Positions 33,749-43,143 are shown, numbered from the stretch's first letter. The stretch: DNA of 50,783 nucleotides from Bacteroidota bacterium (GCA_947461125.1 CANHHX010000010.1:1-50783), one strand, 5' to 3'. Made by a program: numbers and translations. Notes: generated by a model from the sequence alone, not told the origin.

Positions 33749-36625
33749 TTAATCGTTTGCGTATGAAGAAACCGGTTCGCAGGTGCAAACTAAATTTCTA
33801 TCTCCGTGTGTGTTGTTAATTCTTGCTACCGTTGGCCAAAACTTATTGAGTTTAACATAAGGTAATGGAAACGCAGCAGTTTCTCTAGAATAGCTGTAGT
33901 TCCATGTTTCGGCACATACCACGCCCTGCGTGTGCGGTGCATTTTTTAATGGATTGTTAAGCTTGTCTATTTTACCTGTTTCAATTTCATTTATTTCATG
34001 GTAAATGGCAATCATGGCATCACAAAAACGGTCTAGCTCTGCTTTATCTTCACTCTCTGTAGGTTCAATCATGATGGTGCCTGCAACCGGGAAACTCATG
34101 GTAGGTGCATGGAAACCATAATCAATTAAACGCTTCGCAACGTCTTCTGCTTCTACACCCGCTGTTTGTTTAAATGGTCGTAAGTCTACAATAAATTCAT
34201 GCGCACAAGTACCGTTTTTACCAGCGTATAAAATAGAATAATATTTTTCTAAACGCGTTTTCATGTAGTTCGCATTTAATATCGCATACGCCGTTGCGTC
34301 TTTGATACCCTGTGCGCCTAACATTTTAATGTATGCGTAGCTAATGAGTAAAATACTTGCAGAACCATACTGCGCAGCACTTACAGCGTGCTCAGGATCA
34401 CCCGTTTGGTGATGACCTGGTAAGAAAGGCGCTAATTTATCATTCACACAAATAGGGCCCATGCCAGGTCCACCACCACCGTGTGGGATGGCAAATGTTT
34501 TGTGTAAGTTTAAGTGACATACATCGGCGCCAATCATACCAGGGCTGGTTAAACCAACCTGTGCATTCATGTTAGCACCATCCATGTACACCATGCCTCC
34601 GTTTGTATGGATAAGGTCACAAATGTCTTTGATGGTTTCTTCAAACACACCATGTGTAGAAGGGTAGGTAACCATCAGTCCACCAAGGGTGTCTTTGTAT
34701 TGTGCTGCTTTTTCTTGCAAATCGTTCATGTCAATATTACCCGCCTCATCACATTTCACTACCACTACTTTAAAGCCGGCCATAACAGCACTTGCAGGGT
34801 TGGTACCGTGTGCACTAATTGGGATAAGTACAATATTGCGGTGCTCGTTTTTATTTGCTTTATGGTAAGCTCTAATGGTTAATAGTCCAGCGTACTCACC
34901 TTGCGCACCACTATTGGGTTGTAAGCTACAAGCGGTAAAGCCTGTTGCTTGACATAAATAATGCGATAACTCTTTTAAAATTTGTTGGTACCCTTCTGTT
35001 TGATTGGTTGGCACAAATGGATGTAGTCCACCAAACGCCGGCCAGCTTACTGGCATCATTTCGGTGGCTGCATTTAATTTCATGGTACAGCTACCAAGTG
35101 AAATCATAGATGTATTTAAAGACAGGTCTTTATTTTCTAATGATTTAATATAACGCATCATCTGACTTTCGGAGTGATGCGTATTAAATACAGGGTGCGT
35201 TAAATAATCGGTGGTTCTTTGTAACCCCTGTGGAATATGACTTGCAGCGCTTTCAATAGAGGCAGCTGTTAAAGTAGTAGCCGCTTTACCCATCGTGGTT
35301 GCAAACACAGCAAGGATAGCATTTGCATCTGCAACACTTGTTGTTTCGTCTATGCTAATAATTACTTTTTCATCGGCAGCATAAAAGAAATTGATGCCTG
35401 CTTTTTCCGCGTTTACTTTTAAGCTCGCAGCATCAACACCACTTACTGTAATGGTGTCAAAGAAAAATTTATTTTGCTGCGATAGTCCCATGGCGTTTAA
35501 ACCGTTTGCAATAGCAGATGCTAATTGGTGCACACGTGATGCAATATTTTTTAAACCCTTAGGTCCATGATACACCGCATACATAGCAGCCATATTGGCA
35601 AGTAATGCTTGCGCGGTACAAATATTAGAAGTTGCTTTTTCTCTTTTAATGTGCTGCTCTCTTGTTTGAAGCGCCATGCGTAATGCACGGTTACCTTGTG
35701 CATCAATACTTACGCCAATTAAACGGCCTGGCATACCTCTTTTAAAATCGTCTTTGGTAGCAAAAAAGGCAGCATGTGGTCCACCAAATCCCATAGGAAC
35801 ACCAAAACGTTGTGCGCTACCAAGTGCAATATCTGCACCAAGCTCACCCGGAGGGGTAAGTAGGGTAAGTGCTAGTAAGTCGGTGGCTACAATAACGAGG
35901 CCATCCACTGCGTGCACCTTATCAATAAAGGCACGTTGGTCTTCTACGCCACCATTGCTGTTTGGATATTGAAGCATCGCGCCAAAATAAGTTTCATCGA
36001 TAGCAGCGGTTAAAAAATCTCCTACTACAATTTCAATACCAATAGGCTCAGCGCGTGTAACGAGTACATCCCTTGTTTGCTTGAAAATATTTTTATCTAC
36101 AAATAATTTTGGTTTTGTAGCAACATCCGATTTATTGATGTGGTGAAAAGCAAGCGCCATTGCTTCTGCAGCAGCTGTTGCTTCATCTAGTAAAGAGGCG
36201 TTGGCAATAGGAAGTCCGGTAAGGTCTGTTACCATGGTTTGAAAGTTGAGTAAACTTTCTAAACGGCCTTGCGCAATTTCTGCTTGGTAGGGTGTGTACT
36301 GTGTGTACCATCCTGGATTTTCAAAAATATTTCTCAAAATAACACTTGGTGTAATAGTGCCATAATAGCCCTGACCAATGTAATTTTTATACACTTTATT
36401 TTTAGCAGCAACAGTTTGCAAACTGGTTAGGTATTCAAACTCCGAAATAGGAGCTGGGATATCCAACAAATGATTGATTTTAATCGAAGCAGGGATTGTT
36501 TTGTCAATTAACTGATCTAAACTGCTAGCACCAATCACATCTAACATGGTTTTGGTGTCTGCTGCATTAGGGCCAATATGACGACCCGAAAACTCCTGTG
36601 CTTGTTGTTCAAATAAGTTTGCCAT
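33749..36625 (-). CDS. gcvP: Glycine dehydrogenase (decarboxylating) GcvP
   Basis: P-protein of the glycine cleavage system: it decarboxylates glycine and passes the aminomethyl group to the lipoyl arm of GcvH. The 958 residues are the full-length single-chain form, with the two homologous halves fused (the split GcvPA/GcvPB form is not used). The PLP-binding lysine is Lys709 in [19 protein letters not shown], a glycine-rich loop of the family. N-terminal FSGRHIGP and the GQGYYGT blocks are also present. gcvT and gcvH are not in the window. It is the first gene of an operon with the FKBP gene. Confidence 0.98.
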   Translation of the reverse strand: MANLFEQQAQEFSGRHIGPNAADTKTMLDVIGASSLDQLIDKTIPASIKINHLLDIPAPISEFEYLTSLQTVAAKNKVYKNYIGQGYYGTITPSVILRNIFENPGWYTQYTPYQAEIAQGRLESLLNFQTMVTDLTGLPIANASLLDEATAAAEAMALAFHHINKSDVATKPKLFVDKNIFKQTRDVLVTRAEPIGIEIVVGDFLTAAIDETYFGAMLQYPNSNGGVEDQRAFIDKVHAVDGLVIVATDLLALTLLTPPGELGADIALGSAQRFGVPMGFGGPHAAFFATKDDFKRGMPGRLIGVSIDAQGNRALRMALQTREQHIKREKATSNICTAQALLANMAAMYAVYHGPKGLKNIASRVHQLASAIANGLNAMGLSQQNKFFFDTITVSGVDAASLKVNAEKAGINFFYAADEKVIISIDETTSVADANAILAVFATTMGKAATTLTAASIESAASHIPQGLQRTTDYLTHPVFNTHHSESQMMRYIKSLENKDLSLNTSMISLGSCTMKLNAATEMMPVSWPAFGGLHPFVPTNQTEGYQQILKELSHYLCQATGFTACSLQPNSGAQGEYAGLLTIRAYHKANKNEHRNIVLIPISAHGTNPASAVMAGFKVVVVKCDEAGNIDMNDLQEKAAQYKDTLGGLMVTYPSTHGVFEETIKDICDLIHTNGGMVYMDGANMNAQVGLTSPGMIGADVCHLNLHKTFAIPHGGGGPGMGPICVNDKLAPFLPGHHQTGDPEHAVSAAQYGSASILLISYAYIKMLGAQGIKDATAYAILNANYMKTRLEKYYSILYAGKNGTCAHEFIVDLRPFKQTAGVEAEDVAKRLIDYGFHAPTMSFPVAGTIMIEPTESEDKAELDRFCDAMIAIYHEINEIETGKIDKLNNPLKNAPHTQGVVCAETWNYSYSRETAAFPLPYVKLNKFWPTVARINNTHGDRNLVCTCEPVSSYAND

Positions 36626-36670
36626 AAACTAAATTATAAATCGTGTAGTAAAAGTTGTCCTTAATGGCCG

Positions 36671-36678
36671 CAAAGGTA
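36671..36678 (-). promoter_or_regulatory. Candidate -7 promoter box for gcvP
   Basis: On the minus strand this reads TACCTTTG, an exact match to TAnnTTTG, about 45 bases upstream of the gcvP start. A TTTG occurs 14 bases further upstream, shorter than the usual 19-21 base spacing, so the promoter is only partly supported. Confidence 0.4.
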
Positions 36679-36754
36679 CGGGCACAAGCCCTCAAATTGG
36701 AGCTTTTGTGGAACCCGTTGATAAACTGTGGATGAATTTCTGCACAAATCGTCC

Positions 36755-36762
36755 TAATCTTG
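36755..36762 (+). promoter_or_regulatory. Candidate -7 box overlapping the start region of the YkgJ-type gene
   Basis: TAATCTTG matches TAnnTTTG at five of six fixed positions and ends 4 bases before the ATG at 36767. No -33 TTTG is at the right spacing. If real, the transcript would be leaderless. Confidence 0.25.
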
Positions 36763-36766
36763 TAGT

Positions 36767-37249
36767 ATGAACGAGATTTCACTTGAAAACTGGGAAAAAA
36801 CAGCTGCCGACCACGAGAAAAAGTACAAGCAGTTCCTCCAAAAGCCGGATAAAAAGCAGCTCTTAAAGGTCCTTCCCGACCTTCATGATGAAGCCTTTGA
36901 AAAAATAGACTGTTTAAACTGTGCGGCCTGTTGTAAAAACTATTCACCCCGTTTTAAAGGACCCGATATTAAACGCATTAGCAAGCATGTGGGTATGCGT
37001 GAAACGGAGTTTATTGATAAGTACTTGGTCATGGATAATGATGGGGATTATGTCGCCAATACAAAACCATGTCCATTTTTAGGGTCTGATAATTTTTGTA
37101 GTATTTACGACAAACGTCCTTCCGATTGTGAACGTTTCCCCTACACCGATGAAGACGTTTTTTTTAAACGCCCTGCCATCACCTTAAAAAATGTTACTTT
37201 TTGTCCAGCCGTGTTTCATGTATTTGAAAGACTGATCGAAAAAAAGTAA
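36767..37249 (+). CDS. YkgJ-family Cys-cluster protein (putative zinc/iron-chelating)
   Basis: 160 residues with no signal peptide. The cysteine pattern CLNCAACCKN (residues about 45-54), then CPFLGSDNFCSIYDKRPSDC, is that of the YkgJ/UPF0153 family, which is predicted to bind zinc or an iron-sulfur cluster. Function is unknown. The N-terminal 40 residues are charged and helical. The gene is divergent from gcvP across 141 bases and its stop is two bases from the stop of rsmG on the other strand. Confidence 0.82.
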   Translation: MNEISLENWEKTAADHEKKYKQFLQKPDKKQLLKVLPDLHDEAFEKIDCLNCAACCKNYSPRFKGPDIKRISKHVGMRETEFIDKYLVMDNDGDYVANTKPCPFLGSDNFCSIYDKRPSDCERFPYTDEDVFFKRPAITLKNVTFCPAVFHVFERLIEKK

Positions 37250-37251
37250 GC

Positions 37252-37896
37252 TTACTTGGTAACGTGTAAAATAAATTTTTCCTCAAAATAAGGTTCTGCA
37301 AACAAGCGGTACACCGGAATCATTTTTGGTCTTAACAAGCTTTCAAAAATTTCTTGTGCGAGGTCGCCACCTTTCAAACAAATAAGTCCATTTGGAATTT
37401 CTTGTTTGTGTCCCTTTTTTAATAGGGGACCTGCCCACTGCCACAAATCTTTTAAGGGAGCAACGGCTCTCGAAACGGCAAAGTCAAATTTTCTATTTTT
37501 TATTTCTTCGGCACGGCAGTGCTGGGTGGTTACATTGGTGAGTCCAACGCCCTCAGCAACGGCTTCTACCACTTTTAATTTTTTAGCAATACTATCTACC
37601 AAATGAAACTTTACTTCTGGAAAAAATATAGCCAGCGGAATGCCCGGAAACCCGCCACCACAGCCAATATCAATCACTTCGGTGCCCGGTTCAAAATTAG
37701 CCATTGCCGCAATACTAAGGGAGTGGAGTACATGGTGTAAATAAATACTTTCTATGTCTTTACGGGACACCACATTGATTTTACTATTCCAGTCTTTGTA
37801 TAGTTCCTCTAACCCTGCAAATTGAGCCGTTTGCTTTGGGGTAAAGTCGCTAAAATACTTTTCAATTAATCCCAATTTTTCCGGGGTGCTTTCCAT
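37252..37896 (-). CDS. rsmG: 16S rRNA (guanine527-N7)-methyltransferase RsmG
   Basis: SAM-dependent methylation of G527 in 16S rRNA; loss gives low-level streptomycin resistance in other bacteria. The 214 residues carry the N-terminal block LEELYKDWNSKINVVSRKDI, then HHVLHSLSI and the SAM motif VIDIGCGGGFPGIPLAIFFP (about residues 72-91). The later FAVSRAVAPL block supports RsmG over other methyltransferases. The start overlaps the end of the glycosyltransferase gene by 31 bases, consistent with coupling, and no later start keeps the N-terminal block. Confidence 0.95.
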   Translation of the reverse strand: MESTPEKLGLIEKYFSDFTPKQTAQFAGLEELYKDWNSKINVVSRKDIESIYLHHVLHSLSIAAMANFEPGTEVIDIGCGGGFPGIPLAIFFPEVKFHLVDSIAKKLKVVEAVAEGVGLTNVTTQHCRAEEIKNRKFDFAVSRAVAPLKDLWQWAGPLLKKGHKQEIPNGLICLKGGDLAQEIFESLLRPKMIPVYRLFAEPYFEEKFILHVTK

Positions 37897-38990
37897 ATGG
37901 CGGGTAGGGTAAATAGGTAATAAAAAAACATAAAAATATCAAACACAATAAACAGCGGCCAAAGGTCTAATTCGTTTAATTTTTTCATGCCTTTATAAAA
38001 TACATAGGCCTGAATTAAAAAACGAACACCAAATACGGCAAGGCTGATCCACCAGCTATAAAAAATAATAGAAACAATAAGTAGTGGATACAATAAAAAT
38101 TGCGAACTGCTATAAAGGCCTAGTAGAAATTTATGGTTGGGCTTGTAATAACGGCTCGTGGTATAGTGTCTGTACTTTTGTGCCATCCATTCGTTCCACG
38201 TGGATTTTGGTTCACTTAGCGTATGGGTATCTGGATCAATGCAAACCGCTGTATTACGCGCTGTTGCTACCTGATTGATAAATAAATCATCATCACCACT
38301 GGGTACTTGATTGATAGAAGAGAATCCTTTGTTGCGTAAAAAAACTTGTTTTTTGTAGCTCAAATTTCTGCCCACACCCATGTAGGGGTTACCGCTTAGG
38401 GCATAGGTTAAATATTGAAGTGCGGTGTGGAATGTTTCAAAACGAATCAGTTTATTTAAAAAACCTGGCTTTTTTCGGTAAGCGCCATAGCCTAGTACAA
38501 TTTCAATATTGTCTGTATATGCAGCTTGCATTTTTTTAATCCAGTGCTCGGTAGCTGGCACGCAGTCTGCATCTGTAAGTAGTACAATTTCATATTTCGC
38601 ACTTTTAATACCCATCGATAGCGGAAACTTTTTACCGGCAATCATTTTTGCTTCCTGGGTGAGTAAAACGTGGTTGATATTTTTAAATGCTTTTTTAAAT
38701 TCATCAATTAAGTATTTGGTATCATCAGTAGAGTTGTCATTTACGAGTACTACTTCAAAACTGCTTTTATAATCCTGCACTAAAACAGCAGGCATCGTTT
38801 GCACTAGATTGTGCGCTTCATCTCTTGCACAAATCACCACCGACACCGCATGTTCCATTTCCTCCCTGGGCGTCACCTGTTTGTGAAAAGCAAGTCTAAT
38901 AAAAAAGTAGAGGTAATAAAAGAGTTGAATGGCTACTACCGAACAAAAAATATAGAAAATTAGGGTCCAAATGATGGGAGCTACGTTCAT
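37866..38990 (-). CDS. Membrane glycosyltransferase, family 2
   Basis: 374 residues. One N-terminal membrane segment (about 9-32), a cytoplasmic GT-A domain (about 45-280), and two or three C-terminal segments (about 285-365). The catalytic core has VVICARDEAHNL, VNDNSTDDT (the first Asp pair), LLTDADCVPA (DxD-type metal motif) and SGDDDLF (the acceptor-side acidic cluster). The usual processive QxxRW is replaced by QKYRHY. The architecture suits a polysaccharide or glycolipid synthase, but the sugar and acceptor cannot be named. The end overlaps rsmG by 31 bases. Confidence 0.85.
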   Translation of the reverse strand: MNVAPIIWTLIFYIFCSVVAIQLFYYLYFFIRLAFHKQVTPREEMEHAVSVVICARDEAHNLVQTMPAVLVQDYKSSFEVVLVNDNSTDDTKYLIDEFKKAFKNINHVLLTQEAKMIAGKKFPLSMGIKSAKYEIVLLTDADCVPATEHWIKKMQAAYTDNIEIVLGYGAYRKKPGFLNKLIRFETFHTALQYLTYALSGNPYMGVGRNLSYKKQVFLRNKGFSSINQVPSGDDDLFINQVATARNTAVCIDPDTHTLSEPKSTWNEWMAQKYRHYTTSRYYKPNHKFLLGLYSSSQFLLYPLLIVSIIFYSWWISLAVFGVRFLIQAYVFYKGMKKLNELDLWPLFIVFDIFMFFYYLFTLPAIWKAPRKNWD

Positions 38991-39015
38991 GAGCGCAAAA
39001 ATAGTGGTTTTGTGC

Positions 39016-39023
39016 TACTTTTG
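39016..39023 (+). promoter_or_regulatory. Candidate -7 promoter box for tgt
   Basis: TACTTTTG is an exact match to the TAnnTTTG consensus and ends 5 bases before the ATG at 39029. I find no TTTG at the expected -33 position, so support is partial. Use of this box would give a nearly leaderless tgt mRNA. Confidence 0.35.
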
Positions 39024-39028
39024 TGGCC

Positions 39029-40168
39029 ATGGCTGCACTAACCTTCCAACTTCAAAATACGGCTACCGGCACGGGTGCAAGAGCCGGTGTAATGCAAACC
39101 GATCATGGAGAAATTCTTACCCCCATTTTTATGCCCGTGGGCACTGTGGGAACCGTTAAAGCGGTAACGCAGCAGCAGCTTTCACTAGAAGTACAAGCTC
39201 AAATTATTTTAGGGAATACCTATCATTTATACCTTCGCCCGGGTACCGAAGTACTCGAAGCAGCAGGAGGTCTTCATAGGTTTAATGGATGGCAAAAACC
39301 CATCTTAACAGATAGCGGGGGCTACCAAGTTTTTTCATTGGCAGCCAACCGAAAAATTACAGAAGAAGGTGTGGTGTTCCAGTCTCATATCGATGGCAGT
39401 AAGCACCTTTTTACACCCGAGTCGGTAATGGATATTCAGCGAAGTATTGGTGCCGATATTATTATGGCTTTTGACGAATGTCCGCCCTATCCAAGCGAGT
39501 ATTCTTATGCAAAAAAAAGTATGGAACTTACGCACCGTTGGTTAGAACGTTGCATCAAAAGACTTGCCGAAACCCCCGATAAATATGGGTATACACAAAA
39601 TTTATTTCCAATTATACAAGGCAGCACTTTTAAAGATTTACGTATTGCCTCATCAGAATTTATAGCTTCTACCAATTGTGTCGGTAACGCCATTGGTGGA
39701 TTAAGTGTAGGGGAGCCAGAAGAAATGATGTACGAATACACATCGCTTTGTACTGACAATTTACCTACTAACAAGCCCCGTTACTTAATGGGTGTTGGAA
39801 CGCCTTGGAACCTACTAGAATGTATAGATAGAGGGGTTGATATGTTTGACTGTGTAATGCCTACCCGCAATGGCCGAAACGGAATGCTTTTTACATCAGA
39901 AGGGGTGATTAATATCAAAAATAAAAAGTGGGCGTCTGATTTTTCTCCAATAGATACGGGCATTCCATGTCATTCTAGTAATTATTATTCGAAAGCTTAT
40001 TTACGCCATTTGTTTGTAGCAGATGAAATATTAGGGCTTCAAATTGCAAGTATTCATAACTTGGCTTTTTACTTGTGGCTGGTGGGAGAGGCTAGAAAGC
40101 AAATTCTAGATAATAATTTTGCTACTTGGAAAGCACAAATGCTGCCCATTTTAAAGCAGCGTTTATAA
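39029..40168 (+). CDS. tgt: tRNA-guanine(34) transglycosylase Tgt
   Basis: Exchanges guanine-34 of tRNAs with GUN anticodons for preQ1, the first tRNA-bound step to queuosine. I use ATG 39029, giving 379 residues; a GTG two codons earlier overlaps the candidate promoter box. TIM-barrel motifs are ILGNTYHLYLRPG, DSGGYQVFSLA (Asp95, base-recognition Asp) and MFDCVMPTRNGRNG with the nucleophile Asp274. The zinc site is unusual: by alignment to the known C-x-C-x2-C-x25-H pattern, only Cys314 and His343 remain, while the other two positions are Ile312 and Ser317 (GIPCHSSNYYSKAYLRHL). Queuosine synthesis genes are not adjacent; an LptG-like gene follows after 14 bases. Confidence 0.95.
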   Translation: MAALTFQLQNTATGTGARAGVMQTDHGEILTPIFMPVGTVGTVKAVTQQQLSLEVQAQIILGNTYHLYLRPGTEVLEAAGGLHRFNGWQKPILTDSGGYQVFSLAANRKITEEGVVFQSHIDGSKHLFTPESVMDIQRSIGADIIMAFDECPPYPSEYSYAKKSMELTHRWLERCIKRLAETPDKYGYTQNLFPIIQGSTFKDLRIASSEFIASTNCVGNAIGGLSVGEPEEMMYEYTSLCTDNLPTNKPRYLMGVGTPWNLLECIDRGVDMFDCVMPTRNGRNGMLFTSEGVINIKNKKWASDFSPIDTGIPCHSSNYYSKAYLRHLFVADEILGLQIASIHNLAFYLWLVGEARKQILDNNFATWKAQMLPILKQRL

Positions 40169-40182
40169 TATATTGTAGGTAC

Positions 40183-41274
40183 ATGAAAAAACTTGACTGG
40201 TACATACTAAAAAAATTCCTCTCCACTTTTTTCTTTGCAATTTTTTTATTTGCAGTGATTGCCATCGTTATTGATGTAAGTGAAAAAACAGATGATTTTG
40301 TGCGTTCTGGTTTGGGTGCAAAAGATATTATTACCAGTTATTATTTTGGATTTATTCCGCATATTATTGCATTATTACTTCCACTTTTTGTTTTTTTAGC
40401 TGTTATTTTTTTTACGTCTAAAATGGCTGGAAACTCCGAAATCATTGCTATTTTGGCCAGTGGAACTTCATACAACAGATGGCTTCGCCCTTACTTTGTA
40501 GGTGGTGTAATGCTAGCAATGGTGCTATGGTTTGCCAACCAATACGTAGTGCCCAAAGCCAATCAAATTAGAGGCAGTTTTGAAGCAACTTACATTGATA
40601 AAAACAGTTCTTATAACGCACTTGTTGGTACCAACTCCAATATTTATTTGCGCATCGATTCATTTACCTATGCAGGAATCTATGCCTACGATACTGCCGC
40701 AAAAAGAGGGGGTCCATTTTTTGCATACACGTTAAAAAATAATAAGCTGGTGCGTAATATTAGAGCCGATCAAATTACCTGGGATACGGCTTCTAAAAAA
40801 TGGAAACTTGAATTTATTATTGATCGAAAAGTATTGCCCCTCCAAGAAAATGTTGCTTATACCACCCAGCAAATCATGGCATTTAACTTTGGTCCGCTCG
40901 ATTTAAGTAGAGATAAATACACCAAAGACAAATTAACCACATCCGAACTTAACCGCTTTATTGAGCTCGAAAAATTAAGGGGTTCCGAAGGCCTGAATGC
41001 ACTTAAAGTAGAGCGGTATAGACGCGATGCTACTTGCGTAACGGTATTGCTTTTAACGATTATTGGAGCCATTGTGGGAGGCCGAAAAGTACGTGGGGGG
41101 AGTGGTATGCACCTAGCCGTGGGCTTTATTATTGCCGCATTATTTATTATCACAGACCGTTTTTCTACCATTTTTGCCACAAAAGGCAATTTGCCTCCCC
41201 TAATTGCCGCTTGGATACCCAATTTTATCTTCCTTTTTGTGATATTTTACCTCTATAAGAAGGCTCCTAAATAG
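40183..41274 (+). CDS. LptF/LptG family lipopolysaccharide export permease
   Basis: YjgP/YjgQ-family permease that with LptB moves lipopolysaccharide from the inner membrane to the periplasmic bridge. I start at ATG 40183 (363 residues, MKKLDWYILKKFLSTFFFAI), which gives the classic amphipathic entry into the first membrane segment; the frame runs 19 codons further upstream but into tgt. There are three membrane segments in the first 130 residues, then a soluble periplasmic beta domain (about residues 130-260, IYLRIDSFTYAG), then three segments at the end. I cannot assign F versus G; the short N-terminus and single-copy context favour LptG slightly. Confidence 0.9.
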   Translation: MKKLDWYILKKFLSTFFFAIFLFAVIAIVIDVSEKTDDFVRSGLGAKDIITSYYFGFIPHIIALLLPLFVFLAVIFFTSKMAGNSEIIAILASGTSYNRWLRPYFVGGVMLAMVLWFANQYVVPKANQIRGSFEATYIDKNSSYNALVGTNSNIYLRIDSFTYAGIYAYDTAAKRGGPFFAYTLKNNKLVRNIRADQITWDTASKKWKLEFIIDRKVLPLQENVAYTTQQIMAFNFGPLDLSRDKYTKDKLTTSELNRFIELEKLRGSEGLNALKVERYRRDATCVTVLLLTIIGAIVGGRKVRGGSGMHLAVGFIIAALFIITDRFSTIFATKGNLPPLIAAWIPNFIFLFVIFYLYKKAPK

Positions 41275-41318
41275 GAAACGTTAAAATGCCTTAACATATA
41301 AAACTTCTTCCATTTTCT

Positions 41319-41351
41319 TTTGTTATCCAAAGCTAGTTGTGCTTACCTTTA
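41319..41351 (+). promoter_or_regulatory. Promoter candidate for citrate synthase
   Basis: TTTG at 41319-41322, 21 bases, then TACCTTTA at 41344-41351, matching the Bacteroidota pattern except for the last base of the -7 box. It lies 29 bases before the start codon at 41381, a sensible leader length. Confidence 0.5.
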
Positions 41352-41380
41352 CGCACGATTTTTTTTAATACAATGTAGTT

Positions 41381-42706
41381 ATGGAAATTCTGAAAGAAAA
41401 GTTTAGGTCGAAGGCAGAAGCCGCAGGCCTTGAAATCAAAGAAATTATAAAAACCCACGGGGCAAAAAAAGTGGGCGAAGTAACACTTGCACAAGTATAC
41501 CAAGGTATGCGCGGTATTACCGGGCTCGTTACAGAAACTTCTTTACTAGATGCACAAGAGGGTATCAGGTTTAGAGGCTACTCAATTCCAGAATTGCAAG
41601 CAAGTTTACCAAAAGCACCCGGTGGTGGAGAACCATTACCAGAAGGATTATTTCATTTAATGTTATTAGGTGAACTTCCAACACAACAAGACGCAGAAAG
41701 AATCACTAATATTTGGCAACGCAGAAGTCATGTGCCCACGCATGTGTTTGCTACCATCGATGCGCTTCCTATTAACACGCACCCAATGACTATGTTTGTT
41801 ACGGGTGTGATGGCACTTCAAACCGAAAGTAATTTTGCAAAAGCATACGCTACTGGCATCAATAAAAAAGACTATTGGAGTCCAGTATTTGAAGACACCA
41901 TGGATTTAATTGCACGTCTTCCGCGCATTGCTGCATACATCTATCGACGTAAGTATAAAAACAACGAACATATTCATCCAAACGGCCTACTAGACTGGGC
42001 TGGTAACCTTGCACACATGATGGGTTACAACGATGAAAGCTTTAAAGAACTCATGCGTTTATATATGACCATCCATGCCGATCATGAAGGTGGTAACGTA
42101 TCTGCGCACACCACACACTTAGTAGGTTCTGCACTCAGCGATCCTTATTTAAGTTATGCTGCTGGTATGAATGGTTTAGCGGGTCCATTGCATGGCCTTG
42201 CCAATCAGGAAGTGATCAAATGGATTTTTGAAATGCAAGAATCACTGGGTACCAACGCGCCAACTTCGGAGCAAATTTCAAATTATGTTCAAGCCACGCT
42301 AAGTTCAGGAAAAGTAGTGCCTGGTTATGGTCATGCGGTACTTCGTAAAACGGATCCTCGTTTTACAGCGCAAATGGAATTTGGTAAAAAACACATGCCA
42401 GATGATAAATTGGTAAATACGGTTTGGAATATTTATGAAACCGTTCCACCAATTTTACAATCACTTGGTAAAGTAAAAAATCCTTGGCCAAACGTTGATG
42501 CACATTCTGGTGCATTACTTGTTCATTATGGCATGGTAGAATATGAATTTTACACCGTGCTATTTGCCGTGAGTAGAGCGCTTGGTGTACTTTCTAGTCT
42601 TTGTTGGGACCGCGCATTAGGCTTCCCGCTTGAAAGACCAAAATCTGTTACCACAGACTCGGTGAAGCAGTGGTTAGAAGGTAAAGCAGAAATTTGGGAA
42701 GGATAA
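41381..42706 (+). CDS. gltA: Citrate synthase, eukaryotic mitochondrial type
   Basis: Condenses oxaloacetate and acetyl-CoA to citrate. The 441 residues match the dimeric type of mitochondria rather than the hexameric type of E. coli. Clear landmarks are RFRGYSIPELQ, PEGLFHLMLLGELP, HADHEGGNVSAHTTHLVGSA and the active-site His271 (GLAGPLHGLANQEV), His318 (VPGYGHAVLRKTDPRF) and Asp373 (NPWPNVDAHSGALL). Their spacing equals that of pig heart enzyme His274, His320 and Asp375 within one residue. The ending RALGFPLERPKSVTTD also matches. There is no targeting sequence, and no other TCA gene lies nearby. Confidence 0.95.
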   Translation: MEILKEKFRSKAEAAGLEIKEIIKTHGAKKVGEVTLAQVYQGMRGITGLVTETSLLDAQEGIRFRGYSIPELQASLPKAPGGGEPLPEGLFHLMLLGELPTQQDAERITNIWQRRSHVPTHVFATIDALPINTHPMTMFVTGVMALQTESNFAKAYATGINKKDYWSPVFEDTMDLIARLPRIAAYIYRRKYKNNEHIHPNGLLDWAGNLAHMMGYNDESFKELMRLYMTIHADHEGGNVSAHTTHLVGSALSDPYLSYAAGMNGLAGPLHGLANQEVIKWIFEMQESLGTNAPTSEQISNYVQATLSSGKVVPGYGHAVLRKTDPRFTAQMEFGKKHMPDDKLVNTVWNIYETVPPILQSLGKVKNPWPNVDAHSGALLVHYGMVEYEFYTVLFAVSRALGVLSSLCWDRALGFPLERPKSVTTDSVKQWLEGKAEIWEG

Positions 42707-42727
42707 TATAACTTACATTTTAGCGTA

Positions 42728-42800
<73 letters not shown>

Positions 42801-42813
42801 CAGACATTACTAT

Positions 42814-42853
42814 AAAAAAGAAGGGCACCACAAATGTGGTGCCCTTCTTTTTT
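42814..42853. terminator. Long bidirectional terminator between tRNA-Ala and the giant gene
   Basis: Inverted repeat of 19 bases on each side (AAAAAAGAAGGGCACCACA / TGTGGTGCCCTTCTTTTTT) around an AA centre, with A-tract and T-tract at the ends. It can stop both the + strand tRNA transcript and the minus-strand transcript of the giant gene, whose stop codon is 15 bases away at 42868. Confidence 0.9.
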
Positions 42854-42867
42854 ACCGGTATATGATT

Positions 42868-43143
42868 TTATTTTACAACAAGTACAATTCCTTGTTTCAC
42901 AATTCTATTGCCTAATATATCTATACCTGCAACGGTTACGAGATAAGGTGCTGGTGGTAATGGATTGCCATTATAAGTACCATCCCATTTGTCTGTTAGG
43001 CTATTGGTAATAAACACTTGTCTATTATTATTATCCTGAACTCTAAAGTATTCAAGAATTTTAATTTCAATATACTCTGGCTTGTACTTATCATTAACAC
43101 CATCGTTGTTTGGAGAGAATCCGGTTGCTAGGTAAATATCTGG
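42868..43143 (-). other. CHU_C / gliding motility-associated C-terminal domain
   Basis: Final 91 codons of the giant gene. The first block is PDIYLATGFSPNNDGVND, the signature of the CHU_C (type B) T9SS sorting domain, followed by IEIKILEYFRVQDNNNRQVF, WDGTYNGNPLPPAPYLVTV and a beta-strand end IVKQGIVLVVK. Type B domains are cleaved or attached at the surface by the T9SS machinery. Confidence 0.9.
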
